Shown in pieces: positions 8,294 to 16,288 of a stretch of 53,749 nt of DNA. The notes under the pieces are model-generated. The model was not told the origin of the DNA. It did not search any database and was given only the letters and a program-made list of their open reading frames with translations. The stretch is from JBBSMX01 sp038232935 (lineage in GTDB: Bacteria; Bacteroidota; Rhodothermia; Rhodothermales; JANQRZ01): NCBI GenBank assembly GCA_038232935.1, contig JBBSMX010000013.1, positions 1 to 53,749 of the forward strand. Direction: 5' to 3'. Numbering within the stretch: the first letter of the stretch is position 1; every line of letters begins with the position of its first letter. A program made the translations under genes and the position numbers.

Positions 8294-8325
8294 ATTGGGT
8301 GATTTTGACGCCCCAATCACCCAAT
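8294..8325. repeat. Short inverted repeat before the CNNM/CBS gene
   Basis: The arms ATTGGGTGATT (8294-8304) and AATCACCCAAT (8315-8325) are separated by 10 bases and followed by more CCAATCA-like units up to 8347. A related CCAATCACTCAATCACC string occurs at 27433-27449, next to the 3' end of the epimerase gene. The role is unknown. Confidence 0.6.
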
Positions 8326-8347
8326 CAGTCAATCTGCGAGTCAGCCA

Positions 8348-9649
8348 ATGGCCCTCTTCCTCATCGTACTGATGATCGTGCTGAGCGCGTTTTTCTCGGG
8401 CTCCGAGATCGCGTTCGTCACGGCGAACCGGCTCAAAGCCGAGGTTCGCGCCCACCGTGAGGGCTTCGTCGGCAACGTCGTGCGCGAGTTCATCCGCGAG
8501 CCCGCGCGGTTTTTGACGACGACCCTCGTCGGCAACAACGTCGCGCTCGTGCTCTATTCGGTGCTGATGTCGCTCTACCTCGACCCTCTGCTGACAGATT
8601 CCGTCCGCAGCATGCTCGGGCCGGAGGCACCGGTGGAAGGGCTCGTGCTCGTGCTCCAGACCCTCATCGCCTCGACCATCATCCTCATCTTCGGCGAGAT
8701 CATCCCGAAGTCGCTCTTCCGCGAGCCCGCCGACCAGGTCGTCTTCGCGTGCGCGGTCCCGCTCAAGCTCACGTACTGGCTGTTCCTGCCCATCATCAAA
8801 GTCGCCGGGTGGACGAGCTCCCTCCTCGTCCGGCTCACCGGGATCGAGGCGCAGTCGTTCCAGCAGTTCCTCCGCAGCGACTACGAGGCCGTCGTCCGCG
8901 AGAGCCGGGAGAGCGGGACGCTCGACCTCGATGAGGAGGAGAGCGAGATCATCTCCAACGTGTTCGAACTGCGCAACCTCCGGGTGAAAGACTCGATGGT
9001 GCCGCGCACCGATGTCGAGGGGGTGGACGAAGGGGCGACGATGGCCGAGGCGCAGGCGCGCTTCGTCGAGACGGGGTACTCGCGCCTTCCGGTCTACCGC
9101 GACAATATCGACCGCATCGTCGGCGTGGTCGTCGCTCACGACCTCTTCCTCCGCCCCGAGACGCTCTCGGCGATTGTCCGGGACGTGCCGTTCGTGCCGG
9201 AGGCGAAGCGGTCCAAGGATCTCCTCTACGATTTCCTCGCGAAGGGCACGTCGATGGCCGTCGTCATCGACGAGTATGGCGGGACGGCCGGGCTCGTGAC
9301 GGTCGAGGATCTGCTCGAAGAGCTCTTCGGCGACATCCGCGACGAGTTCGACGAGGAGGAGGAGGACGTGCGCCGCGTCGACGAGCACACGCTCTTCGTC
9401 AGCGGACGGACCGAGGTGCACGCGTTGAATGAGGACTACGACCTGGCCCTGACCGAGGGGGACTACGAGACCGTCGCCGGTCTCCTGCTGGACCGTCTTT
9501 CATCGATCCCCAAAGAGCGTGAGGAGTTCGAACTCGACGGCTACCGGATCACGATCCTCAAGGCGACGGCGAATCGGATCGACACGGTAAAGATCGTCAC
9601 CACATCGCCGGGTCGTCTGGACGCAGGTGGCGCGCCAACCACGGCGTAG
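8348..9649 (+). CDS. CNNM/HlyC-CorC family membrane protein with CBS domains
   Basis: This 433-residue protein has the classic three-part layout. The N-terminal DUF21/CNNM transmembrane domain (about 1-190) starts with LSAFFSGSEIAFVTANR. A pair of CBS domains follows (about 200-330, including VPRTDVEGVDEGATMAE and VIDEYGGTAGLVTVEDLLEE). A C-terminal CorC/HlyC domain completes it (about 345-425). Family members are linked to Mg2+ or other divalent cation transport and homeostasis in the cytoplasmic membrane, and the CBS pair usually senses nucleotides. The old name hemolysin is not supported by function. The stop codon TAG (9647-9649) lies inside a 28-base palindrome shared with the convergent gene. 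Confidence 0.9.
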   Translation: MALFLIVLMIVLSAFFSGSEIAFVTANRLKAEVRAHREGFVGNVVREFIREPARFLTTTLVGNNVALVLYSVLMSLYLDPLLTDSVRSMLGPEAPVEGLVLVLQTLIASTIILIFGEIIPKSLFREPADQVVFACAVPLKLTYWLFLPIIKVAGWTSSLLVRLTGIEAQSFQQFLRSDYEAVVRESRESGTLDLDEEESEIISNVFELRNLRVKDSMVPRTDVEGVDEGATMAEAQARFVETGYSRLPVYRDNIDRIVGVVVAHDLFLRPETLSAIVRDVPFVPEAKRSKDLLYDFLAKGTSMAVVIDEYGGTAGLVTVEDLLEELFGDIRDEFDEEEEDVRRVDEHTLFVSGRTEVHALNEDYDLALTEGDYETVAGLLLDRLSSIPKEREEFELDGYRITILKATANRIDTVKIVTTSPGRLDAGGAPTTA

Positions 9650-9673
9650 AAACGCGACACGGTGCGTCTCTAC
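9646..9673. repeat. REP-like palindrome, family 2 (copy A), carrying the stop codons of two convergent genes
   Basis: The 28-base sequence has the form GTAGAAACGC...GCGTCTCTAC and matches the copy at 30501-30528 at 25 of 28 positions. It begins with GTAG and ends with CTAC. The TAG on the left is the stop of the plus-strand CNNM gene, and the TAG read from the right is the stop of the minus-strand gene at 9670. It probably also acts as a bidirectional hairpin between the convergent genes. Confidence 0.88.
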
Positions 9674-10224
9674 GTTTCCCCACCCTCGCGCTGCGCAAAG
9701 GCGAGCACGAGCCGGAGGTGGCCCGCGAGCAGGTCCACGAGCCCCGTCTCGGTAAGCCGCTCGCCGGGCGTCGTCGGCAGTTTGGGCGGCGAGATGCGGC
9801 CCATCCAGAGCGGCAGCTTGTCCTCCAGCGCGCGCGGGCCGGGGAAGCGGCCGGCCGGGAAGTGGACACCGTAGAACTCCATCTTCCGCCCGAGCCGGGC
9901 GTACACGCTCTGGTCTACGTCCACGTCGCCCTCCGCCCCCTCGGCCACGAGCCGACCGCCGAGCAGGAAGTCGTGGTAGAGGAACGGCGTCTCCAGCACC
10001 GTCGTCCCGACTGCTTCTACGAGTGCAGTCTCGCTCCGCAATCCGACCTCGACCGCCCGTGCCGTCGTCGTCGCGACGAGGGAGAGGGTTTCTTCAGCGA
10101 CGAGTTCGGGGCTCGCGGCATCGGTTAGCGTCGGGAGCACGCTGCGGACGAGGTCCTGCGTGGTACTGAGGACGCCGAGCGACGCGAAGGCCGTGACGCG
10201 GGCAGCGCGGAGGTCGGCAAGCAA
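9670..10224 (-). CDS. Protein of unknown function downstream of floA
   Basis: This open frame encodes 184 residues that I do not recognise. It is predicted to be alpha-helical in the first half. A compact segment rich in aromatic residues and proline (RKMEFYGVHFPAGRFPGP) lies near residue 115. No signal peptide or membrane helix is visible. The only start available is TTG at 10224, without a Shine-Dalgarno sequence. The frame is the same as floA and is open from the floA stop codon onward, 16 codons earlier. It could therefore be a separate weakly initiated gene or a readthrough extension of FloA. It lies on the same strand and so is probably co-transcribed with floA. Its stop lies in the family 2 palindrome. 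Confidence 0.55.
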   Translation of the reverse strand: MLADLRAARVTAFASLGVLSTTQDLVRSVLPTLTDAASPELVAEETLSLVATTTARAVEVGLRSETALVEAVGTTVLETPFLYHDFLLGGRLVAEGAEGDVDVDQSVYARLGRKMEFYGVHFPAGRFPGPRALEDKLPLWMGRISPPKLPTTPGERLTETGLVDLLAGHLRLVLAFAQREGGET

Positions 10225-10257
10225 GGAGGGCGGTGGACGGTGAACAGTAGACGGTGA

Positions 10258-10276
10258 GACGGCCGGTCGCCCCTAC
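10258..10276. repeat. Partial palindrome remnant at the floA stop codon
   Basis: Read on the minus strand this is GTAGGGGCGACCGGCCGTC. The GTAGGGGCG edge matches the outer arm of the family 1 palindromes, and the TAG within it is the floA stop. The inner CGGCCG is self-complementary but the second outer arm is missing. It looks like a decayed or half element. Confidence 0.5.
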
Positions 10277-11262
10277 TCGGCGCTGGACCCGCTGTCCTCT
10301 TCTCCTCCAATCGAGCGGCGCATCTTGGTGTCGGCCTGGACGTTGCGGAGGTTGTAGTAGTCCATCACGCCGAGGTTGCCCTTGCGGAAGGCTTCGGCGA
10401 TGGCCTGCGGGATCTCGGCTTCGGCGGCGACGAGGCGGGCGCGCTGCTCCTGCACACCTGCCCGCATCTCCTGCTCTAGTGCGACGGCGGCGGCGCGGCG
10501 CTCTTCAGCCTTCGCGCGGGCCACTTGCAAGTCGGCCTCGGCCTGGTCGGTCTGCAGCTTAGCGCCGATGTTCTCGCCCACGTCCACGTCCGCGATGTCG
10601 ATGGAGAGGATTTCGAAGGCGGTCCCGCTGTCGAGCCCCTTCGCGAGCACGGTCTTCGAGATGTTGTCCGGGTTCTCGAGCACCTGCGCGTGCGTCGCCG
10701 CCGAGCCGATCGTACTCACGATGCCCTCGCCGACACGTGCGATGATGGTCTCCTCGCCCGCCCCACCGACGAGACGCTCGATGTTGGCGCGGACGGTGAC
10801 GCGGGCGACGGCGCGCACTTGAATGCCGTCTTTCGCCACGGCCGAGACGGGCGGCGTCTCGATGACCTTGGGGTTGACGGACACCTGGACCGCCTCGAAC
10901 ACGTCGCGCCCCGCGAGGTCGATGGCCGTCGCGCGTTCGAACGTCAGGTCGATGTTTGCCTTGTCGGCGGAGATGAGGGCGTTGACTACCTGCTGGACGT
11001 GCCCGCCCGCGAGGTAGTGCGCTTCGAGTTGCGACGTCGTGACTGGGACGCCGGCTTTGTGCGCCGTGATGAGCGGGTTGACGATGCGTGCCGGCGGGAC
11101 CGTCCGGAGCCGCATCCCCACGAGATCGAGGAGGCGAAGCGGGACGCCGGCCGAGATCGCCGAGACCCACAGCCGGACGGGGACGAAGTAGAGCAGCAGG
11201 ATCAGGAACGCGACGATCAGCAGAATGACCAGCACGCCCCCGGTGGCGAACAATGCGTCCAT
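10273..11262 (-). CDS. floA: Flotillin-like membrane scaffold protein FloA
   Basis: This 329-residue protein belongs to the YqfA/FloA family. It forms dynamic assemblies in the cytoplasmic membrane, influences membrane fluidity and organises protein complexes. A single N-terminal hydrophobic segment (about residues 7-27) is followed by PVRLWVSAISAGVPL. The SPFH-like domain contains VSVNPKVIETPPVSAVAKDGIQV. The long A/E/R-rich coiled coil of flotillins begins near residue 235, and the conserved ending includes GVMDYYNLRNVQADTKMR. The length matches FloA of Bacillus (about 330). The stop TAG is part of a palindrome remnant, and an unknown open frame follows in the same frame. Confidence 0.93.
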   Translation of the reverse strand: MDALFATGGVLVILLIVAFLILLLYFVPVRLWVSAISAGVPLRLLDLVGMRLRTVPPARIVNPLITAHKAGVPVTTSQLEAHYLAGGHVQQVVNALISADKANIDLTFERATAIDLAGRDVFEAVQVSVNPKVIETPPVSAVAKDGIQVRAVARVTVRANIERLVGGAGEETIIARVGEGIVSTIGSAATHAQVLENPDNISKTVLAKGLDSGTAFEILSIDIADVDVGENIGAKLQTDQAEADLQVARAKAEERRAAAVALEQEMRAGVQEQRARLVAAEAEIPQAIAEAFRKGNLGVMDYYNLRNVQADTKMRRSIGGEEDSGSSAE

Positions 11263-11381
11263 GAGTGCAGGGGTTGGGTGAGCCTAAGGGTACGCACGAC
11301 GCGCCATAGGTTTCAAACCTCCGGCTTAGAACGGCAACCGATCCGATCTCTACACTCACCCTATCGGGATAGCGGACGCGC

Positions 11382-12005
11382 TTATCCGTGCTCTCTTAAC
11401 CATTCCACAACGAGTGTCGTGTAGTCGTTGTAGATCAGCTCGTTCTTATCCAGATCGAGTTCGTCGCACAACCTCGGCAGATCGGAGAGAAACGACTCAT
11501 ATCGTTCGAAAATCTTCTTCCCGCTGGGGAGCCGGACCTCCTTCGCTGCGGGCGCGCTTCGCAGCCAGTCCCTTACCACACGAACGGCCTTTCTAACGTT
11601 TCCGTCGTGGGACTTGATGTCCTGCCCTGCAATGTCCGAGCAGAATTTTTGATACCGATAACGCTCTCTGTCGAGAACCAGGCACGCCTTCCCCCTCTGC
11701 TTCCCACTCCCGAAGCGGCGTGCGCCCAAGAACACACCTAACTCCAGCGGCATGTTGAACCTCGGTAACCCGTTGGTCGTGTCCAGCTCTGTTCTCGACA
11801 CATCGTGAATCCCGTAGCGACACTCGGCGATGATGTCGAACAACTTGTCGATCCTGACCTGGGCGCTGTCATCCACCTCCATCGCGCACCGTGCTACGAA
11901 GCCGCAGTCATGTATGGCGAAAACAATCGCGTCGAATAGAGGCGCATAGTCCTTGTCGAATGGGCAGTTGACAAAGACGTTGAAATCGTAGGGTGCGACC
12001 GCCAC
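11382..12005 (-). CDS. TIR / deoxyribosyltransferase-like Rossmann protein of unknown function
   Basis: This 207-residue cytoplasmic protein opens with a beta-strand and turn (DFNVFVNCPFDKDY). The helix PLFDAIVFAIHDCG follows, then RYGIHDVSRTEL and the motif MPLELGVFLGA near residue 85. A strand, an acidic turn and a helix with a conserved Glu-Leu-Gly is the arrangement seen in nucleoside 2-deoxyribosyltransferases and TIR-type NAD-cleaving domains. From memory, close relatives are widespread and uncharacterised. The start is GTG, directly abutting the stop of a 52-residue gene upstream. Base composition differs from the neighbours: 28 of 60 bases are G/C at 11401-11460. This suggests horizontal transfer. 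A defence or nucleotide-processing role is possible but unproven. Confidence 0.65.
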   Translation of the reverse strand: MAVAPYDFNVFVNCPFDKDYAPLFDAIVFAIHDCGFVARCAMEVDDSAQVRIDKLFDIIAECRYGIHDVSRTELDTTNGLPRFNMPLELGVFLGARRFGSGKQRGKACLVLDRERYRYQKFCSDIAGQDIKSHDGNVRKAVRVVRDWLRSAPAAKEVRLPSGKKIFERYESFLSDLPRLCDELDLDKNELIYNDYTTLVVEWLREHG

Positions 12006-12164
12006 CTACTTTTTCCGCCGCAGTGCAGGAGCAGACTCGTAAGAAGACGGACGCTTGGCGACCTTGCCGTTCGTCACCTTCCGCACGGCGCTCTTGACGG
12101 CACTCTTCTCGACGGTGCCTACGCTCTGAGAGTCGCGGATCACTCGGGGCTTCGTGGCTGGCAT
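12006..12164 (-). CDS. Small basic protein upstream of the TIR-like gene
   Basis: An ATG at 12164 opens a 52-residue frame, MPATKPRVIRDS..., ending in ALRRKK. It contains about a dozen Lys/Arg residues and repeated V-x-K-S-A-V-K/R units, and has no hydrophobic segment. Its TAG stop (12006-12008) is immediately followed by the GTG of the TIR-like gene, so the two are translationally coupled if both are real. The VIRDS start recalls small basic bacterial proteins of unknown role that begin in a similar way. It could be an antitoxin, an adaptor or a nucleic-acid-binding partner; nothing in the sequence decides this. Confidence 0.55.
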   Translation of the reverse strand: MPATKPRVIRDSQSVGTVEKSAVKSAVRKVTNGKVAKRPSSYESAPALRRKK

Positions 12165-12260
12165 AGTGTTGCGTGGGCTAAGGGGAGATTGACTTGGGAC
12201 TTTACGAGAGATCGACGTTCTGGGTTCTGCACGATCAACGACCTGTTCAACGGATGCGAT

Positions 12261-12755
12261 TCAACTGCTACGTCGGTAGTCGCCACTCTGGCCGCCGGTC
12301 TTGGCGAGGAGTTGCACGTCGGTGACCGAGATCTCTTTCGAGACCGACTTGCACATGTCGTAGATCGTGAGGGCGGCGACGGAGACGGCGGTGAGCGCTT
12401 CCATCTCTACGCCCGTCGGCCCCGTGGTTTTGACGAAGGCGCGCACGTCGATGGCGAAGTCGTCCTCGTTGAGTTCAAAGTCGAGGTCGATTCCTTCGAG
12501 GAGGACGTCGTGGCAGAGCGGGAGGAGGCGGCTGGTCTGCTTCGCCCCGAGAATCCCAGCCACCTGCGCGACCGTCAGCACATCGCCCTTGCGGATGCGG
12601 TTCTCCTGCACGAGCCGGAACGCCTCCTCCCCGATGAGCACGCGCCCGCGCGCCACGGCCGTCCGCACCGACGCCGCCTTCGCGCTGATGTCGACCATGC
12701 GGGCGTGGCCTTCTTCGTCGAGGTGGCTGAGCGTGAGGGTGTCGGCTTCGGGCAT
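12261..12755 (-). CDS. moaC: Cyclic pyranopterin monophosphate synthase MoaC
   Basis: This 164-residue enzyme catalyses the second half of the first step of molybdenum cofactor synthesis, converting the MoaA product to cyclic pyranopterin monophosphate. Family motifs are intact: MVDISAKAASVRTA near residue 20, LPLCHDVLLEGIDLDF near 78, GPTGVEMEALTAVSVAALTIYDMCK near 111, and a conserved Lys-Thr-Gly-Gly near 152. It lies downstream of moaA on the same strand with a gap of 183 bases, so it may be co-transcribed. No molybdenum-cofactor riboswitch was recognised in the gap. Confidence 0.95.
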   Translation of the reverse strand: MPEADTLTLSHLDEEGHARMVDISAKAASVRTAVARGRVLIGEEAFRLVQENRIRKGDVLTVAQVAGILGAKQTSRLLPLCHDVLLEGIDLDFELNEDDFAIDVRAFVKTTGPTGVEMEALTAVSVAALTIYDMCKSVSKEISVTDVQLLAKTGGQSGDYRRSS

Positions 12756-12938
12756 CGGATTGAGGTTGAGTCAGAATGAGGGCGCGGCTCGTACGGCGCG
12801 GCGAGTGCATCGGTGCCGGGCTACACAACAAGTTCGTGCAAGCCGGCCGGCGGCACGCGGGCAAAAGCTAGCACCGCACCGGGGAGCCGTGCAACGCCTT
12901 CACCGTTCACCTCCGGCTCACTTCCGTGTCAATCCCTG

Positions 12939-13958
12939 TCACCCACCGATCAATATCATCGGGCGGTTCTCGGCGCGACGAGCCGCCTCGGCGATCTCGT
13001 CCACCCCGTCGTGCGCGGCCTTCTTCCGCTGCACGGCGGCATGGATCGTCGCCCGCAGGTCGTCGTCGCTGGCTCCCTCGCGCATCCGGTCGCGGAGGGA
13101 TACTTCGGCCCGGCCGAAGAGGCAGACCTTGAGCGCGCCGTCGGCGGTGAGGCGGAGGCGGTTGCACCCGTCGCAGAACGGCGTCGTCATTGACGTGATG
13201 AAGCCGACGCGGCCGACGTGGCCCGGCACCCGGTACGTCTTCGACGTCTCGGTCGGGCCGTCCTCCACCCGTTCCAGCGGGAAACGTTCGCCGATCCGGT
13301 CCAGCATCTCGCGGTACGGGACGAGCTTGTCGCCCGCCCACCCGTTGCCGTCGAACGGCATGTACTCGATGAACCGGACTTCGACGGGCATCGCCTCCGT
13401 CCATGCCACGAAGTCCGTCAGCTCGTCGTCGTTGATCCCACGCATGACGACGCAGTTGATCTTCAGCGTCCGGTCGGGGCCGGCGTAGCCGTAGTCGAGG
13501 GCGAGGTTCACAGCGGCGAGCACGTGGTCGAGGCCGGGGCGACGGGCGAGCCAGCGAAAGCGGTCTTCGCGGAGGGTGTCGAGCGAGAGGTTGAGGTGGG
13601 TCAGCCCGGCGCGGTGGAGCCGGTCCAGCTTCCGCTCCAGTAACAGCCCGTTGGTGGTGAGCGCGAGCGCGCGGAGCCTCGGCAGCGCACCGATCTGTTC
13701 TACTACCGCCTCCACGTCTTTCCGCACGAGTGGCTCCCCCCCCGTCAGCCGGATCTTGTCGACGCCGGCCTCGACGAAGAGCCGTGCAAGCCGGACGATC
13801 TCCGGCGTCGTCAGCATGTGGTCCTTCGGCGTGAGCGGGATGCCCTCGGCCGGCATGCAGTACTGGCACCGCAGGTTGCACCGCTCCGTGAGCGAAATGC
13901 GGAGGTAGGTGTGGCGGCGACCGAAGCGATCCGTCAGCAGGTCGGAGGTGGCAGGCAT
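12939..13958 (-). CDS. moaA: GTP 3',8-cyclase MoaA (radical SAM)
   Basis: This 339-residue enzyme cyclises GTP using S-adenosylmethionine and two iron-sulfur clusters, the first committed step of molybdenum cofactor synthesis. The radical-SAM triad is Cys27, Cys31 and Cys34 (CNLRCQYC). The second cluster is bound by the C-terminal cysteines of FCDGCNRLRLTADGALKVC. The GGEP motif is at about residue 74, and the protein ends in the conserved Gly-Gly tail (ILIGG) needed for activity. The ATG at 13958 fits the family. Together with moaC it shows that the organism makes molybdopterin. Other mo genes are not in the window. Confidence 0.96.
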   Translation of the reverse strand: MPATSDLLTDRFGRRHTYLRISLTERCNLRCQYCMPAEGIPLTPKDHMLTTPEIVRLARLFVEAGVDKIRLTGGEPLVRKDVEAVVEQIGALPRLRALALTTNGLLLERKLDRLHRAGLTHLNLSLDTLREDRFRWLARRPGLDHVLAAVNLALDYGYAGPDRTLKINCVVMRGINDDELTDFVAWTEAMPVEVRFIEYMPFDGNGWAGDKLVPYREMLDRIGERFPLERVEDGPTETSKTYRVPGHVGRVGFITSMTTPFCDGCNRLRLTADGALKVCLFGRAEVSLRDRMREGASDDDLRATIHAAVQRKKAAHDGVDEIAEAARRAENRPMILIGG

Positions 13959-14038
13959 GTCGTCGGGGTGCGGGCAGCGTCGAGGCTACGACCTAAATCC
14001 GTCTGGCCGTCGTAATGAAGTCGCTGTTCCCGGAGGCC

Positions 14039-16288
14039 CTATTGGAAATCCTCTACCAGCAGGATGTCGCTCTCGTTGTGGTCCACGTGGGTATAGAGGA
14101 GCACCTGGCCGTCCGGCGACACGGCGAGGCTCGGCTCCTCGGGCACGTCGTCAAGGGAGGCGATGGGCGTGGACCAGCCGGAGAGGAAGCTGTAGAAGCG
14201 GATCGTCGGGCCGGTGGCCTCGCGGCGGATGAAGTAGATGCCGTCGTTCGTCACGGCCCAATTGCCCCAGTCGAGGGACTCCAGCGCGCCCAGCACAAGG
14301 GTCTCCACCTCGTGATCGCCCTCGCGCCGCCACAGGCCCGGCTCCCCTTTTTTTGTGTAGTAGAGCATCCGCCCGTCCGGCGACTCGAAGGCATTATATC
14401 CCCCCTGGTACGTGACACGGGTGGGCCGGCCGCCGCTCGACGGGATCCGCCACACCTCCCAACTCCCGCTGCGATCCGAGGAGAAATAGACCGTAGTAGA
14501 GTCGTGCGACCAGCTCGGGGCGACGTTGGCGGCCTCGTCCTCGGTCAGCCTCACCGGCTCGCCGCCGTTCGCGTCGATCAGGTAGATGTCTGCGTTCCCG
14601 TCCACGCGCGCGTCGAACGCGATCTGCCGACCGTCAGGCGACCAGCGCGGCATCCTAACGAGCGGCCCGCCGAAATGGGTGAGTTTGATGGGATTGAGGC
14701 CGTCAGCGTTCACAATCCACACCTCTGGACTGCCGGAGCGATCGGATGCGAACGCGATGCGCGCGCCGTCGGGGGCGAACTGCGGGTTGGACTCCCAGCG
14801 CGTCGAGCGTATGAGCGGCTTACGCCCCAAGCGTCCCTGTCGGATGGCCCAGATATTGGCGTCGGCGAAGCGTTGTTCGTACGTGAGCCGCCGACCGTGC
14901 CGGGCTACCGACGGTTGCCGGACGCTCTCGCCTTCCCCCGCCGTGGCGACCCGAACCGGTACGCCGCCCGACGCTGCGATCCGCCACAAGCCTGCCCCCT
15001 CGCGCCCGCGTGACGCGAAGATGATGTCCTGCCCGTCGGGCGTCCAATCGATCCCCGCGATCTCGCGTTCGTTATGCGTGAGCCGATCCGGCTCGCCGCC
15101 CACGGTGGGCACGATGAAGAGATCCTCTGCCCCGCCGCTTGCGCCCCTTACGAACGCCACGCTTGCGCCGTTGGGTGCGAAGGAGGGGCTGACGTCTCCC
15201 CCCTCCACAAGCTCCGGCTCCGTCAGCCGCCGCATCTGGAGCGTCTCGATGGAGAGCAGAAACAGGCTGAACGGTTCGGTCGGGGCTGCCTGCACCGAGA
15301 GCGCGAGCGTCGTCCCGTCCGGCGACCACGCGATGCCGGAAATTTTGCGGTCCTCGAGCTGCACCAGGGTCCGTTCGCTGCCGCCAATGGCCGGGAGAAC
15401 TACGGCGGCGTGGGCACCGTCTTTGGTGGCGCGGACGAACGCGATACGGCGGCCATCCGGCGACCACACCGGGCTCCACTCGTTCTCCGGCGTGTCGGTG
15501 AGTTGGAGCGGCGTCTCCGCATCGGCTTGCTTGACGTAGATGTCCACGTTGCCTCCCTCTGCCCCTCCCCAGGTGAAGGCGATCTGCTCGCCGTCGGGTG
15601 AGAGCGCAGACTCCGCTTCCTGCCCTGGAAAACTGGTAAAAGGCACCGTCGCGAGCGGTCCGGCAGCCTCCTCTCGAAGCGTAATAAACCCGATCACGAA
15701 CCCCACTACCACAATGGCTGCGGCGATCCCACTCCACCGCCAGGCCTCTCGCTGCCTTGCCCGGACCTTCGCCAGCGCAGGGACGGGCTGTGCGAAAGGA
15801 GAGGGCGGAACCTGGCTTCCCTCTTCGCGCTCACGCTCCGCATCCATGGAAGGGGCATCGGGCTCCTCAGGGACGGCGACATCAGCAGCAACCGGGGCGA
15901 TGGGGGCGGGCTTGTGGCCGATCTCGGCTTCCGGTCGCGGCACCGCGGGCTCGGCGACGGGAGCGATGAGGCGGTAGCCGGACTTCCGAATGGTCTCGAT
16001 GTACTCCGGATTGCGGGGGTTGTCCCCGAAGACTCTCCGTAGTTCCGAGATGCAGCGTGCGAGCACGTCGTCCGTGACCACGGTACCGGCCCAGACGTGG
16101 TCCATGAACTCGTCCTTCTTCACCGTCCGACCGGGGGTCGCGGCGAGACACACGAGTACATCCATCACCTTCGGCTCCAACCGGACGACGCCCTCCGGGC
16201 CAACCAGGCGGTTTCCCCGTGGGGCGACTAGCCAGTCCCCAACCTGAAACTCATACGTCGATACACCCGGCGTAGTCTGCTCGTTCAT
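14039..16288 (-). CDS. Membrane-bound winged-helix regulator with PD40/TolB-like propeller domain
   Basis: This 749-residue protein joins an N-terminal OmpR/ToxR-type winged-helix DNA-binding domain (about 12-110, with GNRLVGPEGVVRLEPKVMDV and IRKSGYRLIAPV) to a Pro/Ala-rich linker. A single transmembrane helix follows (about 184-204). The rest is a large extracytoplasmic region of about ten PD40/WD40-like beta-propeller blades, each with a SPDG or similar turn (for example WSPDGRRIAF, WSPDGRQIAF). The layout resembles CadC-type one-component regulators that sense outside the membrane and bind DNA inside. The ATG at 16288 places the winged helix at the N-terminus; an in-frame upstream extension to 16450 has no homology signal. 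The ligand and target genes are unknown. Confidence 0.82.
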   Translation of the reverse strand: MNEQTTPGVSTYEFQVGDWLVAPRGNRLVGPEGVVRLEPKVMDVLVCLAATPGRTVKKDEFMDHVWAGTVVTDDVLARCISELRRVFGDNPRNPEYIETIRKSGYRLIAPVAEPAVPRPEAEIGHKPAPIAPVAADVAVPEEPDAPSMDAEREREEGSQVPPSPFAQPVPALAKVRARQREAWRWSGIAAAIVVVGFVIGFITLREEAAGPLATVPFTSFPGQEAESALSPDGEQIAFTWGGAEGGNVDIYVKQADAETPLQLTDTPENEWSPVWSPDGRRIAFVRATKDGAHAAVVLPAIGGSERTLVQLEDRKISGIAWSPDGTTLALSVQAAPTEPFSLFLLSIETLQMRRLTEPELVEGGDVSPSFAPNGASVAFVRGASGGAEDLFIVPTVGGEPDRLTHNEREIAGIDWTPDGQDIIFASRGREGAGLWRIAASGGVPVRVATAGEGESVRQPSVARHGRRLTYEQRFADANIWAIRQGRLGRKPLIRSTRWESNPQFAPDGARIAFASDRSGSPEVWIVNADGLNPIKLTHFGGPLVRMPRWSPDGRQIAFDARVDGNADIYLIDANGGEPVRLTEDEAANVAPSWSHDSTTVYFSSDRSGSWEVWRIPSSGGRPTRVTYQGGYNAFESPDGRMLYYTKKGEPGLWRREGDHEVETLVLGALESLDWGNWAVTNDGIYFIRREATGPTIRFYSFLSGWSTPIASLDDVPEEPSLAVSPDGQVLLYTHVDHNESDILLVEDFQ

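Noticed and set aside
12756..12938. Gap between moaA and moaC, examined for a molybdenum cofactor riboswitch
   Set aside because: No recognisable conserved structure, and the position between the genes would be unusual.
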